Assembly (NCBI GenBank): GCA_963782445.1
Contig: CAWAJM010000001.1
Location: forward strand, 1 to 64,000
Source of the DNA: ZC4RG20 sp963782445
GTDB lineage: Bacteria > Pseudomonadota > Gammaproteobacteria > Steroidobacterales > Rariloculaceae
DNA length: 64,000 nucleotides
Direction: 5' to 3'
The notes beneath the pieces are model-generated. The model was not told where the DNA came from, made no database searches, and saw only the letters and a program-made list of their open reading frames with translations. Shown in pieces: positions 17,379 to 25,565 of the stretch (the first letter of the stretch is position 1; each line of letters begins with the position of its first letter). A program made the translations under genes and the position numbers.

Positions 17379-18177
17379 GAGTGTTCTCCAAGGCAGCGCG
17401 GATGGCTTTGAGCCCATCCTTAATCCAGTTTCGAATCTGTCGTTCTGACACTCCAAAGAAATCCTGCAGGGACTGCTTCTCGGGATCAGTGTTGGAGGAG
17501 TAGGGCCAGCCGAATCCGTAGAACAGAAGGATCGCCTCGTAATGTCGAATGTCCTTCACCGCGGCCTGGGCGCGTCGTAGCAGTGGACCGCGGCGCGCTT
17601 GGTCCTGCAGCATCGAAACGATTTCCTCCACTTGCGGTCCTTCATTTGCGACGCGCTCTGTAGGGCGCTCGGCATCCTCGTCTTCGCCCTCGAGGGCAGC
17701 GTGTTGTTCGGCGCTCAGCGGCAATGGGGCGTTGCGGCGCTTTGCGACGGCATTGAGCGTGTAGCGCTTGATCGCTTGACTGAAGGCCACTTCGAGGAAA
17801 TCACTTTGGCGCGTCGGTGGTGAGGTGAGCGTGATGTCGATCACCCTCTTCTGGACGCCGTCGATGATTTCCTCCGTTGTGTCCTTGTCGAACCCGCGCG
17901 CCCATCGTTTTGCCGCCCGCTCGATGCGCAGGTGCAGCTCCCACACCAGCTTTCCGAAGAGAGCCTTGTCGCTCGCGGAGATCTTGATCAGAAAGACCAA
18001 TGCCTCGCCGGGGAGCCGACTGGCATCAGACCGGGTGGCCCCCTCCACCCACTGCGCCTTGGGGAGCGAGAGCATGCCGGCAATGGCCGCGGTCACGTGC
18101 GCGCGCCGGGTGTAGGGTGTCCCGTCCAGCTTCGAAGACGAGAGCGGTGGCACGCTCGCCGCATTTGTTGGCTTCAT
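17368..18177 (-). CDS. ECF-like sigma factor, 269 aa
   Basis: The C-terminus reads LQDFFGVSERQIRNWIKDGL, a region-4-like helix-turn-helix. The centre (residues ~75-165: LVWELHLRIERAAKRWARGF to YTLNAVAKRR) is a plausible region 2. It is the first gene of the minus-strand operon and its start codon lies inside 47-bp element copy B. A dedicated sigma factor heading a defence operon suggests self-activated expression. The similarity is to the fold rather than a named subgroup. Confidence 0.65.
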   Translation of the reverse strand: MKPTNAASVPPLSSSKLDGTPYTRRAHVTAAIAGMLSLPKAQWVEGATRSDASRLPGEALVFLIKISASDKALFGKLVWELHLRIERAAKRWARGFDKDTTEEIIDGVQKRVIDITLTSPPTRQSDFLEVAFSQAIKRYTLNAVAKRRNAPLPLSAEQHAALEGEDEDAERPTERVANEGPQVEEIVSMLQDQARRGPLLRRAQAAVKDIRHYEAILLFYGFGWPYSSNTDPEKQSLQDFFGVSERQIRNWIKDGLKAIRAALENTHDA

Positions 18178-18214
18178 AGGCTATTCAACCGCCGAATTCG
18201 GCAAACCGGAAATG
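18168..18214. repeat. 47-bp hairpin element, copy B (upstream of sigma gene)
   Basis: This copy contains TTCAACC, the perfect 12-bp palindrome GCCGAATTCGGC and CCGGAAATG. It covers the sigma start codon and most of the 57-bp divergent promoter region. Compared with copy A (13412-13458), the four loop bases all differ, and one stem pair is swapped from G-C to C-G so that pairing is kept. Confidence 0.7.
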
Positions 18215-18234
18215 GATCTGAAAGGAGTGTGCGA

Positions 18235-18390
18235 ATGCCTGGGCCGCAGATCTCGCCCCACGATACGCCTATAGAGGATTACAAAACCATCTATGAAGCA
18301 AATAGTTACGCCGTTGTGAAGGTAGAGGCGCCAAGCCTGGGAAAACCGAAGGGGCCGCAATTCGGCCTGATGCGAATAAAGGGAGCTTGA
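18235..18390 (+). CDS. Small hypothetical protein, 51 aa, divergent to sigma operon
   Basis: The ATG at 18235 has a good AGGAG ribosome site 8 nt upstream. The 51-residue product (MPGPQISPHDTPIEDYKTIY..., ending in LMRIKGA) has no signal peptide or membrane segment and is not recognised. It is transcribed away from the sigma gene across a 57-bp gap that contains the hairpin element, so both may answer to the same control site. It could be a modulator of the neighbouring system. Confidence 0.55.
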   Translation: MPGPQISPHDTPIEDYKTIYEANSYAVVKVEAPSLGKPKGPQFGLMRIKGA

Positions 18391-18478
18391 GGCGCGCCGA
18401 GCGCCGCCTGTCCGGCCCATGATGATCGGGCCTAGGCGTGGCTAAGACCCGGTCCGCTGCTGCCAACAAGGCCAACGG

Positions 18479-18748
18479 GTGCGGCGAGGCAGCGGCGAGC
18501 GACCAGCGACCAGCGACCGGCAACAGTCCCTGACCCGGGCGCAACGCCTCAAGCGGGTGTTCGCCATTGGCATCGAGATCTGCCGCTGCTCTGGCGGGAA
18601 GCTCCGGGTGATCGCCAGTATCGAGGAACTCGCAGTGATTGAGCGGACTCTCGAGCACCTCGGATGCCATGCGGAGTCGGTCGATCCAGCCTCGACCAGT
18701 CCATGCGCCCGGTTTCAGCTCGCCCCAACGGTTTCGCTGCTGACATAA
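18479..18748 (+). pseudogene. IS91-family transposase, C-terminal remnant
   Basis: The frame LTRAQRLKRVFAIGIEIC, then GGKLRVIASIEE and IERTLEHLG matches the C-terminal end of IS91/ISCR-type Y2 transposases. The usual C-x-x-C-G-G is degenerate (CRCSGGK) and the catalytic Tyr domain is absent. The remnant points toward the first 32-bp repeat, 63 nt after its stop, which is where the replication-origin end (oriIS) of such an element would lie. Confidence 0.65.
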
Positions 18749-18810
18749 TTCCGGCTTGTACGCACTATCCGCTCGAAGAAGGTATTCCAGCCGGCCAGCG
18801 CATCCAATAG

Positions 18811-18842
18811 AGAGTTCGAAGTTTGTCCTCCCGGGCGCGCCA
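18811..18842 (+). repeat. 32-bp direct repeat, copy 1
   Basis: This is the first of three identical 32-bp copies in the same orientation (also 20636-20667 and 23806-23837). The left part contains GAGTTCGAA and the right end is CGGGCGCGCCA, both shared with the 3' end of tRNA-Arg at 8511-8587 but with an 11-nt instead of a 6-nt spacer. Confidence 0.9.
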
Positions 18843-18977
18843 ATTCCAAGGAGGTCCAATGGTGTCCAGTAACGTCTTATCCGGTAGTGGACGGCCACCG
18901 GTCCGCGCCATTTGTTCGGTATGGCTCGCCTTGCTCAGCGCGTTCATTCCATGCTAGTTCTTCCGAGCGCGCCGATT

Positions 18978-19895
18978 TCACCGGCGTATCCACCCGCTCC
19001 CGGCTTCCCACTGCTGGTCTAGCTGCTCACTGCGGGCAAGTGAACGGAGGAAGGGCAGCACGAAGACCCGGAGCTCATTGATGACCGTATCGAACGCATC
19101 CGTGAGCTCGTCCTCGCCCATCTTTTTCACGAAGGCATTCCACTGAACGCGGTGCTGGTCGGCGAAATCTGCCGTCAGCGCGTCGAAGTCATCGGCGGGT
19201 ACGGGCGTTTCCCGATGCTTGAACGTAGCGCCTATGGCGTCGAGAAGCGTGTCCGTGTCGAAGTTCAGATGCTTCGAGCAGATCCACACGTCGTAAAAGT
19301 CCTTCATACGACTGTTGGCGCTGCCCAGCGCCACCATCGCCTGCAGCTTCTCCGCGATTGCGGACTCAATCGGGTAGGCGCGCAGCCGGATCGTGTCGCT
19401 GTCAAGGAGAACCGGGTATTCGAGCACTCGCGGCCCCGGCCTCATGACATCGCCCACGCCGAAGTCGACCTGAATTCTCAGCCGTACATTATCCATGCGT
19501 GCATCCATCAGGATTCGCGTTCCCTGGTACTCTGAATCCTTCGTGATCTCCTCGGCTGTCACACTCTCGGCGAGGAAGGTGAGGCCGTCTGCCTGGACCT
19601 CGAGCGTCGCACAGTCCTTGACGAGCGCCACGAGACTTGCCTGATCGGCTTTGCCCTCGCGCAACATGTCGATGTCCATCGTGGGACGTGCGCCGGAGAT
19701 ACCGATTGTCTTCAGCAGCAGGGCACCTTTCAGAACGACGGTTTGCGCATGCTCCGACTTCGAGATCCGATACAGGAACCGCTCGATGGCGTACTGTTGA
19801 AGCACCTGTTGAAACGGCTGGCCACGCGACCTCGAATGATTGCGCAGCCTTGCAAGCACAGAGGCAACGACGTTTTTCGTGTCCTTACTGCTCAT
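18978..19895 (-). CDS. AbiEii-like nucleotidyltransferase toxin, 305 aa
   Basis: The family signature is clear: VLKGALLLKTIG, then RPTMDIDM (the K-G...R-x-T-x-D-I-D nucleotidyltransferase motif), later AEKLQAMVALG and RMKDFYDVW. AbiEii toxins transfer nucleotides to tRNA 3' ends or similar targets and stop growth on phage infection. The ATG overlaps the antitoxin stop by 4 nt, as is normal for type IV abiE operons. The length is normal for the family. The gene lies between 32-bp repeat copies 1 and 2. Confidence 0.85.
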   Translation of the reverse strand: MSSKDTKNVVASVLARLRNHSRSRGQPFQQVLQQYAIERFLYRISKSEHAQTVVLKGALLLKTIGISGARPTMDIDMLREGKADQASLVALVKDCATLEVQADGLTFLAESVTAEEITKDSEYQGTRILMDARMDNVRLRIQVDFGVGDVMRPGPRVLEYPVLLDSDTIRLRAYPIESAIAEKLQAMVALGSANSRMKDFYDVWICSKHLNFDTDTLLDAIGATFKHRETPVPADDFDALTADFADQHRVQWNAFVKKMGEDELTDAFDTVINELRVFVLPFLRSLARSEQLDQQWEAGSGWIRR

Positions 19896-20497
19896 TCGAT
19901 GGCCTGCAGGTACGGTGACATCGGTCTTTCCACGCGCAGCAGTCGTGCGTAGCGGAGCAGTTCACGGTTCTGTACGCGCTTACGTTGCCGTGCCAGACGC
20001 AGTGCCTCCAGGGCAACATCCAGTCCGATCTTGTTCCTGAATTTGAAGCAGTCCACTACGGTGCGTGCGATGCCGTAGACTTTCAGCGACATGCCTCCCA
20101 TGCGATGCGTCTCCAGCCCGTCTTTGAAGGTTTTCGGATCGAAGCGGTACACGGTCACGGGGATCGACAGCTTGATTCGGTGATAGCTGCCGCGCGGCAC
20201 GGCCAGGTGGACGGAGGATGGGATCTGGGTTGTGATGCCGTGATACGAGAGTGCGCTGATCAGGCAGACGGCTGCGTTCGGCGCGCGCGCTGCAACCTCC
20301 ACGAGGTCGGGATGCTCCGCCTCGCTAATTTCGGTCAGGCGATAGAGTCCGCGGCCAAGCTCAGTGACTCGGCCGCTATCGCGAAGGGCGTAGAGTGCGT
20401 CCGTATGCACGCCGAGCTTGATCAAATCGCGGGTGCGCAGCGTGCCGCCTTTCTCGCGGAAGATCCGTAGTGCTGTGTCGAGATCCCGAGTCTTCAT
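19892..20497 (-). CDS. AbiEi-like antitoxin / transcriptional repressor, 201 aa
   Basis: The N-terminus has the winged-helix seen in AbiEi proteins (GGTLRTRDLIKLGVHTDALY, then LRDSGRVTELGRGLYRL). The C-terminal domain has the conserved run CLISALSYHG, HLAVPRGSY and RTVVDCFKFRNKIG. These antitoxins repress their own promoter and neutralise AbiEii. It is the first gene of the two-gene operon. Its upstream region is AT-rich (ATAAAACATAAAAAGG on the plus strand) and probably holds the promoter. Confidence 0.85.
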   Translation of the reverse strand: MKTRDLDTALRIFREKGGTLRTRDLIKLGVHTDALYALRDSGRVTELGRGLYRLTEISEAEHPDLVEVAARAPNAAVCLISALSYHGITTQIPSSVHLAVPRGSYHRIKLSIPVTVYRFDPKTFKDGLETHRMGGMSLKVYGIARTVVDCFKFRNKIGLDVALEALRLARQRKRVQNRELLRYARLLRVERPMSPYLQAIE

Positions 20498-20862
20498 GGT
20501 GGGTAATCATAGCACCATAAAACATAAAAAGGTGATGGTATTACCCGGACCGCCTGTCGGTTGGGCTTGCTACCCCGCACAGCGGCGGTATGCGGCTTTG
20601 AGAACCTCGTTCCAGCGAACGAGCATGTCGACCAAAGAGTTCGAAGTTTGTCCTCCCGGGCGCGCCATAAAATCAGTGGGTTACGACGTAGGCGCCGAAT
20701 AGGGGAAACTCTTGTAGGCGCGGTGTAGTTGCCCGTTGGGTTGGGGGGGGGTATTTCCTAGGCCTAAACACGCCGGGTGATTCGCGTCTGCGATTCGATC
20801 GCTAACGTCTCACGGTACCGCATGCAAATAACGGCAGACTCAAACGTGGAGTCGGACACAGA
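20498..20862. other. Intergenic region between AbiEi and SMC genes
   Basis: The region holds the abiE promoter side (20505-20540, AT-rich) and the second 32-bp repeat (20636-20667). A G-run (GGTTGGGGGGGG near 20740) follows. No gene is seen. Confidence 0.6.
20636..20667 (+). repeat. 32-bp direct repeat, copy 2
   Basis: This copy is identical over 32 bp to copies 1 and 3. The ~45 nt to its left are only partly conserved between copies (TTCCA, GCAT, TCGA, CAAAGAG in register with copy 3), so the repeat is the conserved right edge of a larger, variable unit. Confidence 0.9.
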
Positions 20863-22110
20863 TTGAGCCAAATGGTTGCTTTCCCTCTTATCGAAAACCT
20901 CATAGTGGAAGACTACGGTCTATACCCCGGCAAAGACCGCAGAGGCTCCCTCAAACTGTCTCTCTCATCTGGGCCTTGGATAATCTTGGGCGTTAATGGC
21001 CTGGGAAAGAGCACGTTACTGCTACTGCTGAAACACCTCCTTTCAGGGCCCCGAAAATCAGTTGCGGCAGGATTCCGCGGGGACCGTGCGGAAACAATGT
21101 CGGTAAATCCCCGGCTCTTTGCCATGAGGGTTGCGGACGAAGCCGTAGAGGCAAAAGGGAAGTTGACCTGCAGCTTTGGGAAGACAAGGCTTACGGTTAC
21201 TAGGCGACTGTCAGACCTGTCTTTGATTAGCGCGCATATCGAACAGGGTGGCCGGTCCGAAAGCGTCGAAGAAGAGGGCCTATACCTCCAGAAACTTGCG
21301 GACGCCATGGGACTTCCGCGATACGAGGATGCAATCCGCGTTATAGACCGGATTGTCTTCATCTTGGAAGAAGAAGCGCCGCTGATTTGGGATGTCGCGG
21401 CGCAGTACGAGATATTTCGTGCACTCCTTCGGCCCGCCATTGCCGGAGAGCTTAGAAGCCTAGAAGCGCAGATAGTCTCGGCTGACAGTTCAGCACGCAA
21501 CCTTAATGCTGTCATCACGCGCGTCGAACGCCGCCGAGATAACGAAGTTCTGAAGGAACGTGGCTCAGGCGATACCCGAGCGCAGTTGGCTGCTGCAACC
21601 GCAGAATTGGAGATAGCGCAAGCGGAGGAGCGACGCGCCCAGCAGGAGTTAGAGGATGCTGACCAAGGCCGAGTCGACGCAAGGATAGAACTAAAGCGTG
21701 CAGAGCACGCAGTTGACCACGCATCTCAAGAATATGAAGCAGCAAATACCTGTTGTTGCAGAAGGCGTTTGATGGGATGCGGCTCAATGAGCAATACATT
21801 CTTCTGAAAATTGCGTCGGACGGAACCTGTCTCGTCTGCGGAACTGAAGGGACTGCAGTATCGCCAAACGTCGAGAAGAGTCTGGAGGGCGGAAATTGCA
21901 TCATCTGCGGCAACCCGCTAAAACGAAAGCCAAGAAGTACCGCTTCAGCTGGCGAACTCCGCTCGAAGGCCGAAGATAGGTACAAAGCTCTACAGCAAGC
22001 CCATGCAAGGAAAGAGGTTTCCCAAGCACGATTCCGGCACGCTATCCAGCGCTGGGAAGTGGCCTCTCTGGCTCTGGAGATCGGGCGCACTCTTATCTCC
22101 GCTGTTCAGG
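20863..22110 (+). pseudogene. SMC/Rad50-like ATPase, frameshifted and 3'-truncated
   Basis: The N-terminus has the SMC-type P-loop (ILGVNGLGKSTLLLLLKHLL), then a coiled-coil rich in Glu/Arg/Ala. Near 21750 the frame changes; the next frame continues with a zinc-hook-like pair, CLVCG and CIICG, and more coiled-coil. The similarity stops at about 22100, where the 3' end of the fic gene begins on the opposite strand, so the second ATPase lobe (signature motif and Walker B) is missing. It was probably part of a defence or repair system before the indel and truncation. The exact indel position cannot be fixed without a reference. Confidence 0.7.
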
Positions 22111-23343
22111 AAACAGACCCGGCATCCAGCGTGGAGCGAGTTTTGCGGGGAAGTGGATGTGCAGCGAGGCTTTCGAGCTTTCCGAGGTGACGACCTCGTG
22201 ATCGATGAGGCCGGACACGACCCGGCTTGCCGTCCGTGAACTGGAGCCAAGCAGCTCGGCTGTATCGCCGCGCGGCAGTTCGCCGCGATAAAGGATCGCT
22301 TCGAGGATGAGCCCGGACTTTTCGTGCAGGGTCCCGAGGGCGATTTCTTCATCGACCCAGAGCTTGATTCGTGTTCGCAGCTTCTCCGGCTGGACGAGGT
22401 CTTCCATGAACCTGACCTGGTCAAGGCAGGTCTCAAGGAAAAAGCACGTGAATTCCGCCAGCATTTCCTCGCTGAGGTGGCCCCTGCCATCGAGATCGTT
22501 GCGGCGCTCAAGATCGCAATTTGCAAGGTGCTGCTTGTACGCATCGACGTTGCGGGCAAGCCCGCGCGCGATCGACCACACGCCGCCAGTATCGAGTGTA
22601 TCGAGCAGCGTTGCATAGGACATTAGCCGCACGACGCGCCCGTTGCCGTCAAGGAAAGGGTGTATCCAGGCAAGGCGGTGATGGGCGGCGGCGGCGGCGA
22701 GGATCGTTTCCGACTTGCCAAGCCTGCTGTAGACCTCTTCGAAGCGCGCGAGAAAACGCGGCAGGGCGCCGGGGCTGACCGGGACGTGCCTGCCGACCTC
22801 GACATCGTGCTCGCGCAGCCCGCCGGGCACGACGCGCAGTTTTTCCTTCGTTGTGGGGCGCTCGACGACCAGCAGCGACGGGGGCAGGAGCTCGCAGAAG
22901 CGGCGGTGGATCTCAAGGATAGCGTCCGTGGTGGTTGCATGGCCTTTGAGACCGCCGTCATCGATCCATTTTTGGACCGTGACATGTGCCTCGGCCTCGA
23001 GTTGCAGGTTTCGCTTTTCCGGATCGGCGCTGTAGTCCTTTTTGAGGGCGCGCTCGATATCGATCGGGTGGGTTTCGTGCCCTTCGATCAGGTTGCTGTA
23101 ATAGCAGTTCATCGCCCGCACGAGATCGGCGAGCGCTGCGACCACGCCGTCCGGCAGGCTGCGCCGGAACCCCGCGGAGGCGGTCGCGAGCTCGATCGCG
23201 AGGTCGTTCAGCCCGGGCCGGTGCCGCGATCCGTCCGAGAGGACAAGGGGCTCCATCAGGCCGGTGCTCTCGCCCCGGTCCTGGGGCTGTGCTACCTTGT
23301 CCTTTGGTTTGGCGACGTTTATGTCGGGTTCAATATAATCCAT
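22093..23343 (-). CDS. Fic-domain AMPylase, 416 aa
   Basis: The catalytic loop WIHPFLDGNGRVVR matches H-P-F-x-x-G-N-G-R-x-x-R exactly. An N-terminal inhibitory motif, SNLIEG, fits [ST]-x-x-x-E-[GN], so this is a self-inhibited class II enzyme. A C-terminal winged-helix-like region (ILYRGELPRGDTAELLGSSS) and the ending FPAKLAPRWMPGLFPE are normal for the family, so the gene is complete. Fic enzymes transfer AMP to Tyr, Ser or Thr of target proteins. The upstream region is strongly AT-rich (23340-23385) and should hold the promoter. Its 3' end abuts the truncated SMC gene. Confidence 0.9.
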   Translation of the reverse strand: MDYIEPDINVAKPKDKVAQPQDRGESTGLMEPLVLSDGSRHRPGLNDLAIELATASAGFRRSLPDGVVAALADLVRAMNCYYSNLIEGHETHPIDIERALKKDYSADPEKRNLQLEAEAHVTVQKWIDDGGLKGHATTTDAILEIHRRFCELLPPSLLVVERPTTKEKLRVVPGGLREHDVEVGRHVPVSPGALPRFLARFEEVYSRLGKSETILAAAAAHHRLAWIHPFLDGNGRVVRLMSYATLLDTLDTGGVWSIARGLARNVDAYKQHLANCDLERRNDLDGRGHLSEEMLAEFTCFFLETCLDQVRFMEDLVQPEKLRTRIKLWVDEEIALGTLHEKSGLILEAILYRGELPRGDTAELLGSSSRTASRVVSGLIDHEVVTSESSKASLHIHFPAKLAPRWMPGLFPEQRR

Positions 23344-24162
23344 ATTGTCAATATTAACATAGCGTTAAATATATAAAAAACACAAAAATGGCCTCTTTTT
23401 TGGCGTGATTATTGGCCGGATTCGTGGTTGTGGCCGGGCGCGCCGGATCAAGCAATGCCGGTATCGCGGGAGAACGCCTTCCCCCTGGCCTCAACCGCCG
23501 TCCTGCTTCGCCGCGGCTACGCAGGACCAGCCGGCGTTTTCGGCACACCCTCTTCGAGCGGGGACACCCCGCAATGCCCCGGTTAACGCCGCGCCCGAAC
23601 GAGGGGTCGGATCGGCTCTGGCCGGACCGCGGTCTTGATCTGCCGTGATCCGCCCGGTTTCAAGCCGATCCAACGGATTCCGCCGCCGACTTACGGCCCA
23701 TCAGAGCTATCCGTACCTGGCAGGCAGTTATAGTGCTTGATGGTCGATGAGGCGGCGCGATCTTTGTTGAAGATAGAGATTCCATTCAGTCAGCATATCG
23801 AGCAAAGAGTTCGAAGTTTGTCCTCCCGGGCGCGCCAATTCCCGAACGGTCCGAGACCACTCCATACCCCCGGAGACCGCATTCGTATGCGGTTTGCTCT
23901 CCGCCCGTGTGTGTTCTCTGTTGGTCTCTAATGGTCGGGATCGGGCTCTATTGGGTCACAGTCAGGTCACACGGACCTTGGGCACGAACTCTCGGCAAGG
24001 CATTGCCGCCGATGAGGGGACCGAAACAGCAAGGCGTGGTCCCGGAGCCCGCTGAAGGCGTCACCTAACTCCGGAACCCGCCGGTTTCGACTCCAGGACG
24101 GGGCGTACGCGGTTAGACTCTGAACGACGTGGACCGCCCGATTCTGACTTCGACCCAATTCC
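23344..24162. other. 819-bp intergenic region with third 32-bp repeat
   Basis: The first ~50 bp are AT-rich and fit the fic promoter. The middle (23410-23680) is GC-rich with only weak open frames and no recognisable similarity. The third 32-bp repeat lies at 23806-23837. The part after it, up to the cupin gene, is again without a gene. It may contain eroded cassette DNA. Confidence 0.5.
23806..23837 (+). repeat. 32-bp direct repeat, copy 3
   Basis: This copy is identical to copies 1 and 2 over 32 bp, and like copy 1 it is followed by ATTCC. It separates the Fic segment from the cupin-kinase-enolase cluster. Confidence 0.9.
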
Positions 24163-24507
24163 ATGAGTGAATGTGAAATGTCCAGCTATATCGTGAAACG
24201 TGAGCAGTGCTCGCACCATAATCTGTTTCCCGGCGTCGATATGTTCACTACGGTCGGCATGGGGATGACTCTGTCGCTCGTGGAGTTCGAGCCGGGCGCT
24301 GTGGTCGAATCACACTGCCATCCGCACGAGCAGATGGGGATGCTTCTGGAAGGAGAGTTGACGTTCATCATAGGCGGCGAACGACATGTCCTGTCACCGG
24401 GCGACATGTGGCGGATACCGGGAAACGTTGAGCATAGTGCGATCGCCGGTGACTCGAAAGTCAGGGCACTGGACGTGTTTCACCCGATCAGAGAGGACTA
24501 TCGGTAG
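24163..24507 (+). CDS. Single-domain cupin protein, 114 aa
   Basis: The beta-barrel metal site is seen in GAVVESHCHPHEQMGMLLEGE (H-x-H-x4-E-like: His, His, Gln/Glu) and the second motif in LSPGDMWRIPGNVEH. Small cupins act as isomerases, dioxygenases or sensors. ATG 24163 is the first start; ATG 24178 (MSSYIVKRE) is equally possible. It is the first gene of a four-gene run with the kinase, enolase-like and dehydrogenase genes on the same strand, suggesting action on the same small molecule. Confidence 0.75.
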   Translation: MSECEMSSYIVKREQCSHHNLFPGVDMFTTVGMGMTLSLVEFEPGAVVESHCHPHEQMGMLLEGELTFIIGGERHVLSPGDMWRIPGNVEHSAIAGDSKVRALDVFHPIREDYR

Positions 24508-24519
24508 CTTGGCGAGCGA

Positions 24520-25565
24520 GTGTTCGTCCTCCCGACGCAACGATCACGCCCGATCAATACCTCTGTGAATTCCCATGAGCAGATCTATGCGATGCTGCAA
24601 GCCTGTGGCCTGACTGCTGCCGGTGACCGGCCCGCATTGACACCGCTGACGGGTGGCGTGTCTTCAGAGATTTTTCGTATCGATCTGCCGTCAGGACCCG
24701 TCTGTGCGAAGCGAGCTTTGCGCAGGCTAAAAGTCGCGCAAGACTGGTTCGCTCCCGTCGAGCGCAGCGAAGCCGAGGTTGCCTGGATTCAGACGGTGCA
24801 AGCGATCCATCGGGGGCTGCGCCAAGGCTGATCGCGGCCGATGCCAGCCACCATGGTTTCGTGATGGCCTATCTCGATCCGAACCGGTATCCGTGCTGGA
24901 AGGGTTCGCTGCGTGACGGTGTCATCGATCCGGCATTCGCCAAGACGGTTGGCGAGGTGATAGGCAAGATCCACGCCCGAACGGCGAAGAATGGCGATGT
25001 CGCCGCAGCTTTTCCGAACCAGGCGCTGTTTGAAGTGCTGCGCATGGAACCGTATCTGCGGTCGACTGCTACGCGCCATCCGGATTTTGCGGGGCGATTG
25101 AACGAACTGGCGGATACGACGCTCGCCACCAGGCTCGCGCTCATGCACGGCGATGTGAGCCCAAAGAATATTCTGCAGGGACCCGATGGGCCCGTGTTTC
25201 TCGATTCCGAAGGCGCGTGCTACGGCGACCCGGCATTCGATCTCGCCTTCTGTCTGAACCACCTGCTTCTGAAGTCGGTTTGGCGGCCGCAATGGCGCGA
25301 CTGCTACATGCAGTGTTTCGAGTCGCTCTTCGCTGGCTACGGAGACCAGATCGATTGGGAAAGGCCGGCAGACTTGGAGGCGCGTGCCGCTGGTCTCTTG
25401 TCCGCGCTACTACTGGCGCGAATCGATGGAAAATCGCCGGTTGAGTACATCACCACAGATGCCCAGAAGGCGAATGTAAGACGGATTTCGCGACGCTTGA
25501 TTGCCGAGCCGGCCGATACGCTCGGGGAAATCAGGGACGCCTGGTACGAAGGAATCACCGAATGA
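24520..25565 (+). pseudogene. Aminoglycoside-phosphotransferase-fold kinase, split by frameshift
   Basis: The first frame (to 24831) holds the N-lobe (LTGGVSSEIFRIDLPSG, then VCAKRAL, the ATP-binding Lys). The second frame resumes with LIAADASHHGFVMAYLDP and carries the C-lobe: LMHGDVSPKNIL (Brenner motif), LDSEGACYGDPAFDLAF (metal-binding Asp/Glu). The switch occurs at a run of five G at about 24811-24815, so a one-base indel or sequencing error explains it. The stop overlaps the start of the enolase-like gene (ATGA). APH-fold kinases also phosphorylate sugars, choline and hydroxy acids, so antibiotic resistance should not be assumed. Confidence 0.75.

Noticed and set aside
8511..23837. 32-bp repeats considered as attL/attR partners of tRNA-Arg at 8511
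   Set aside because: The repeats are in the opposite orientation to the tRNA and differ in spacer length, so they cannot be simple direct repeats made by integration at this tRNA copy.
24520..25565. Aminoglycoside resistance gene
   Set aside because: The kinase has the APH fold, but its translational coupling to an enolase-like gene points to metabolism; no resistance subfamily motif is recognised.
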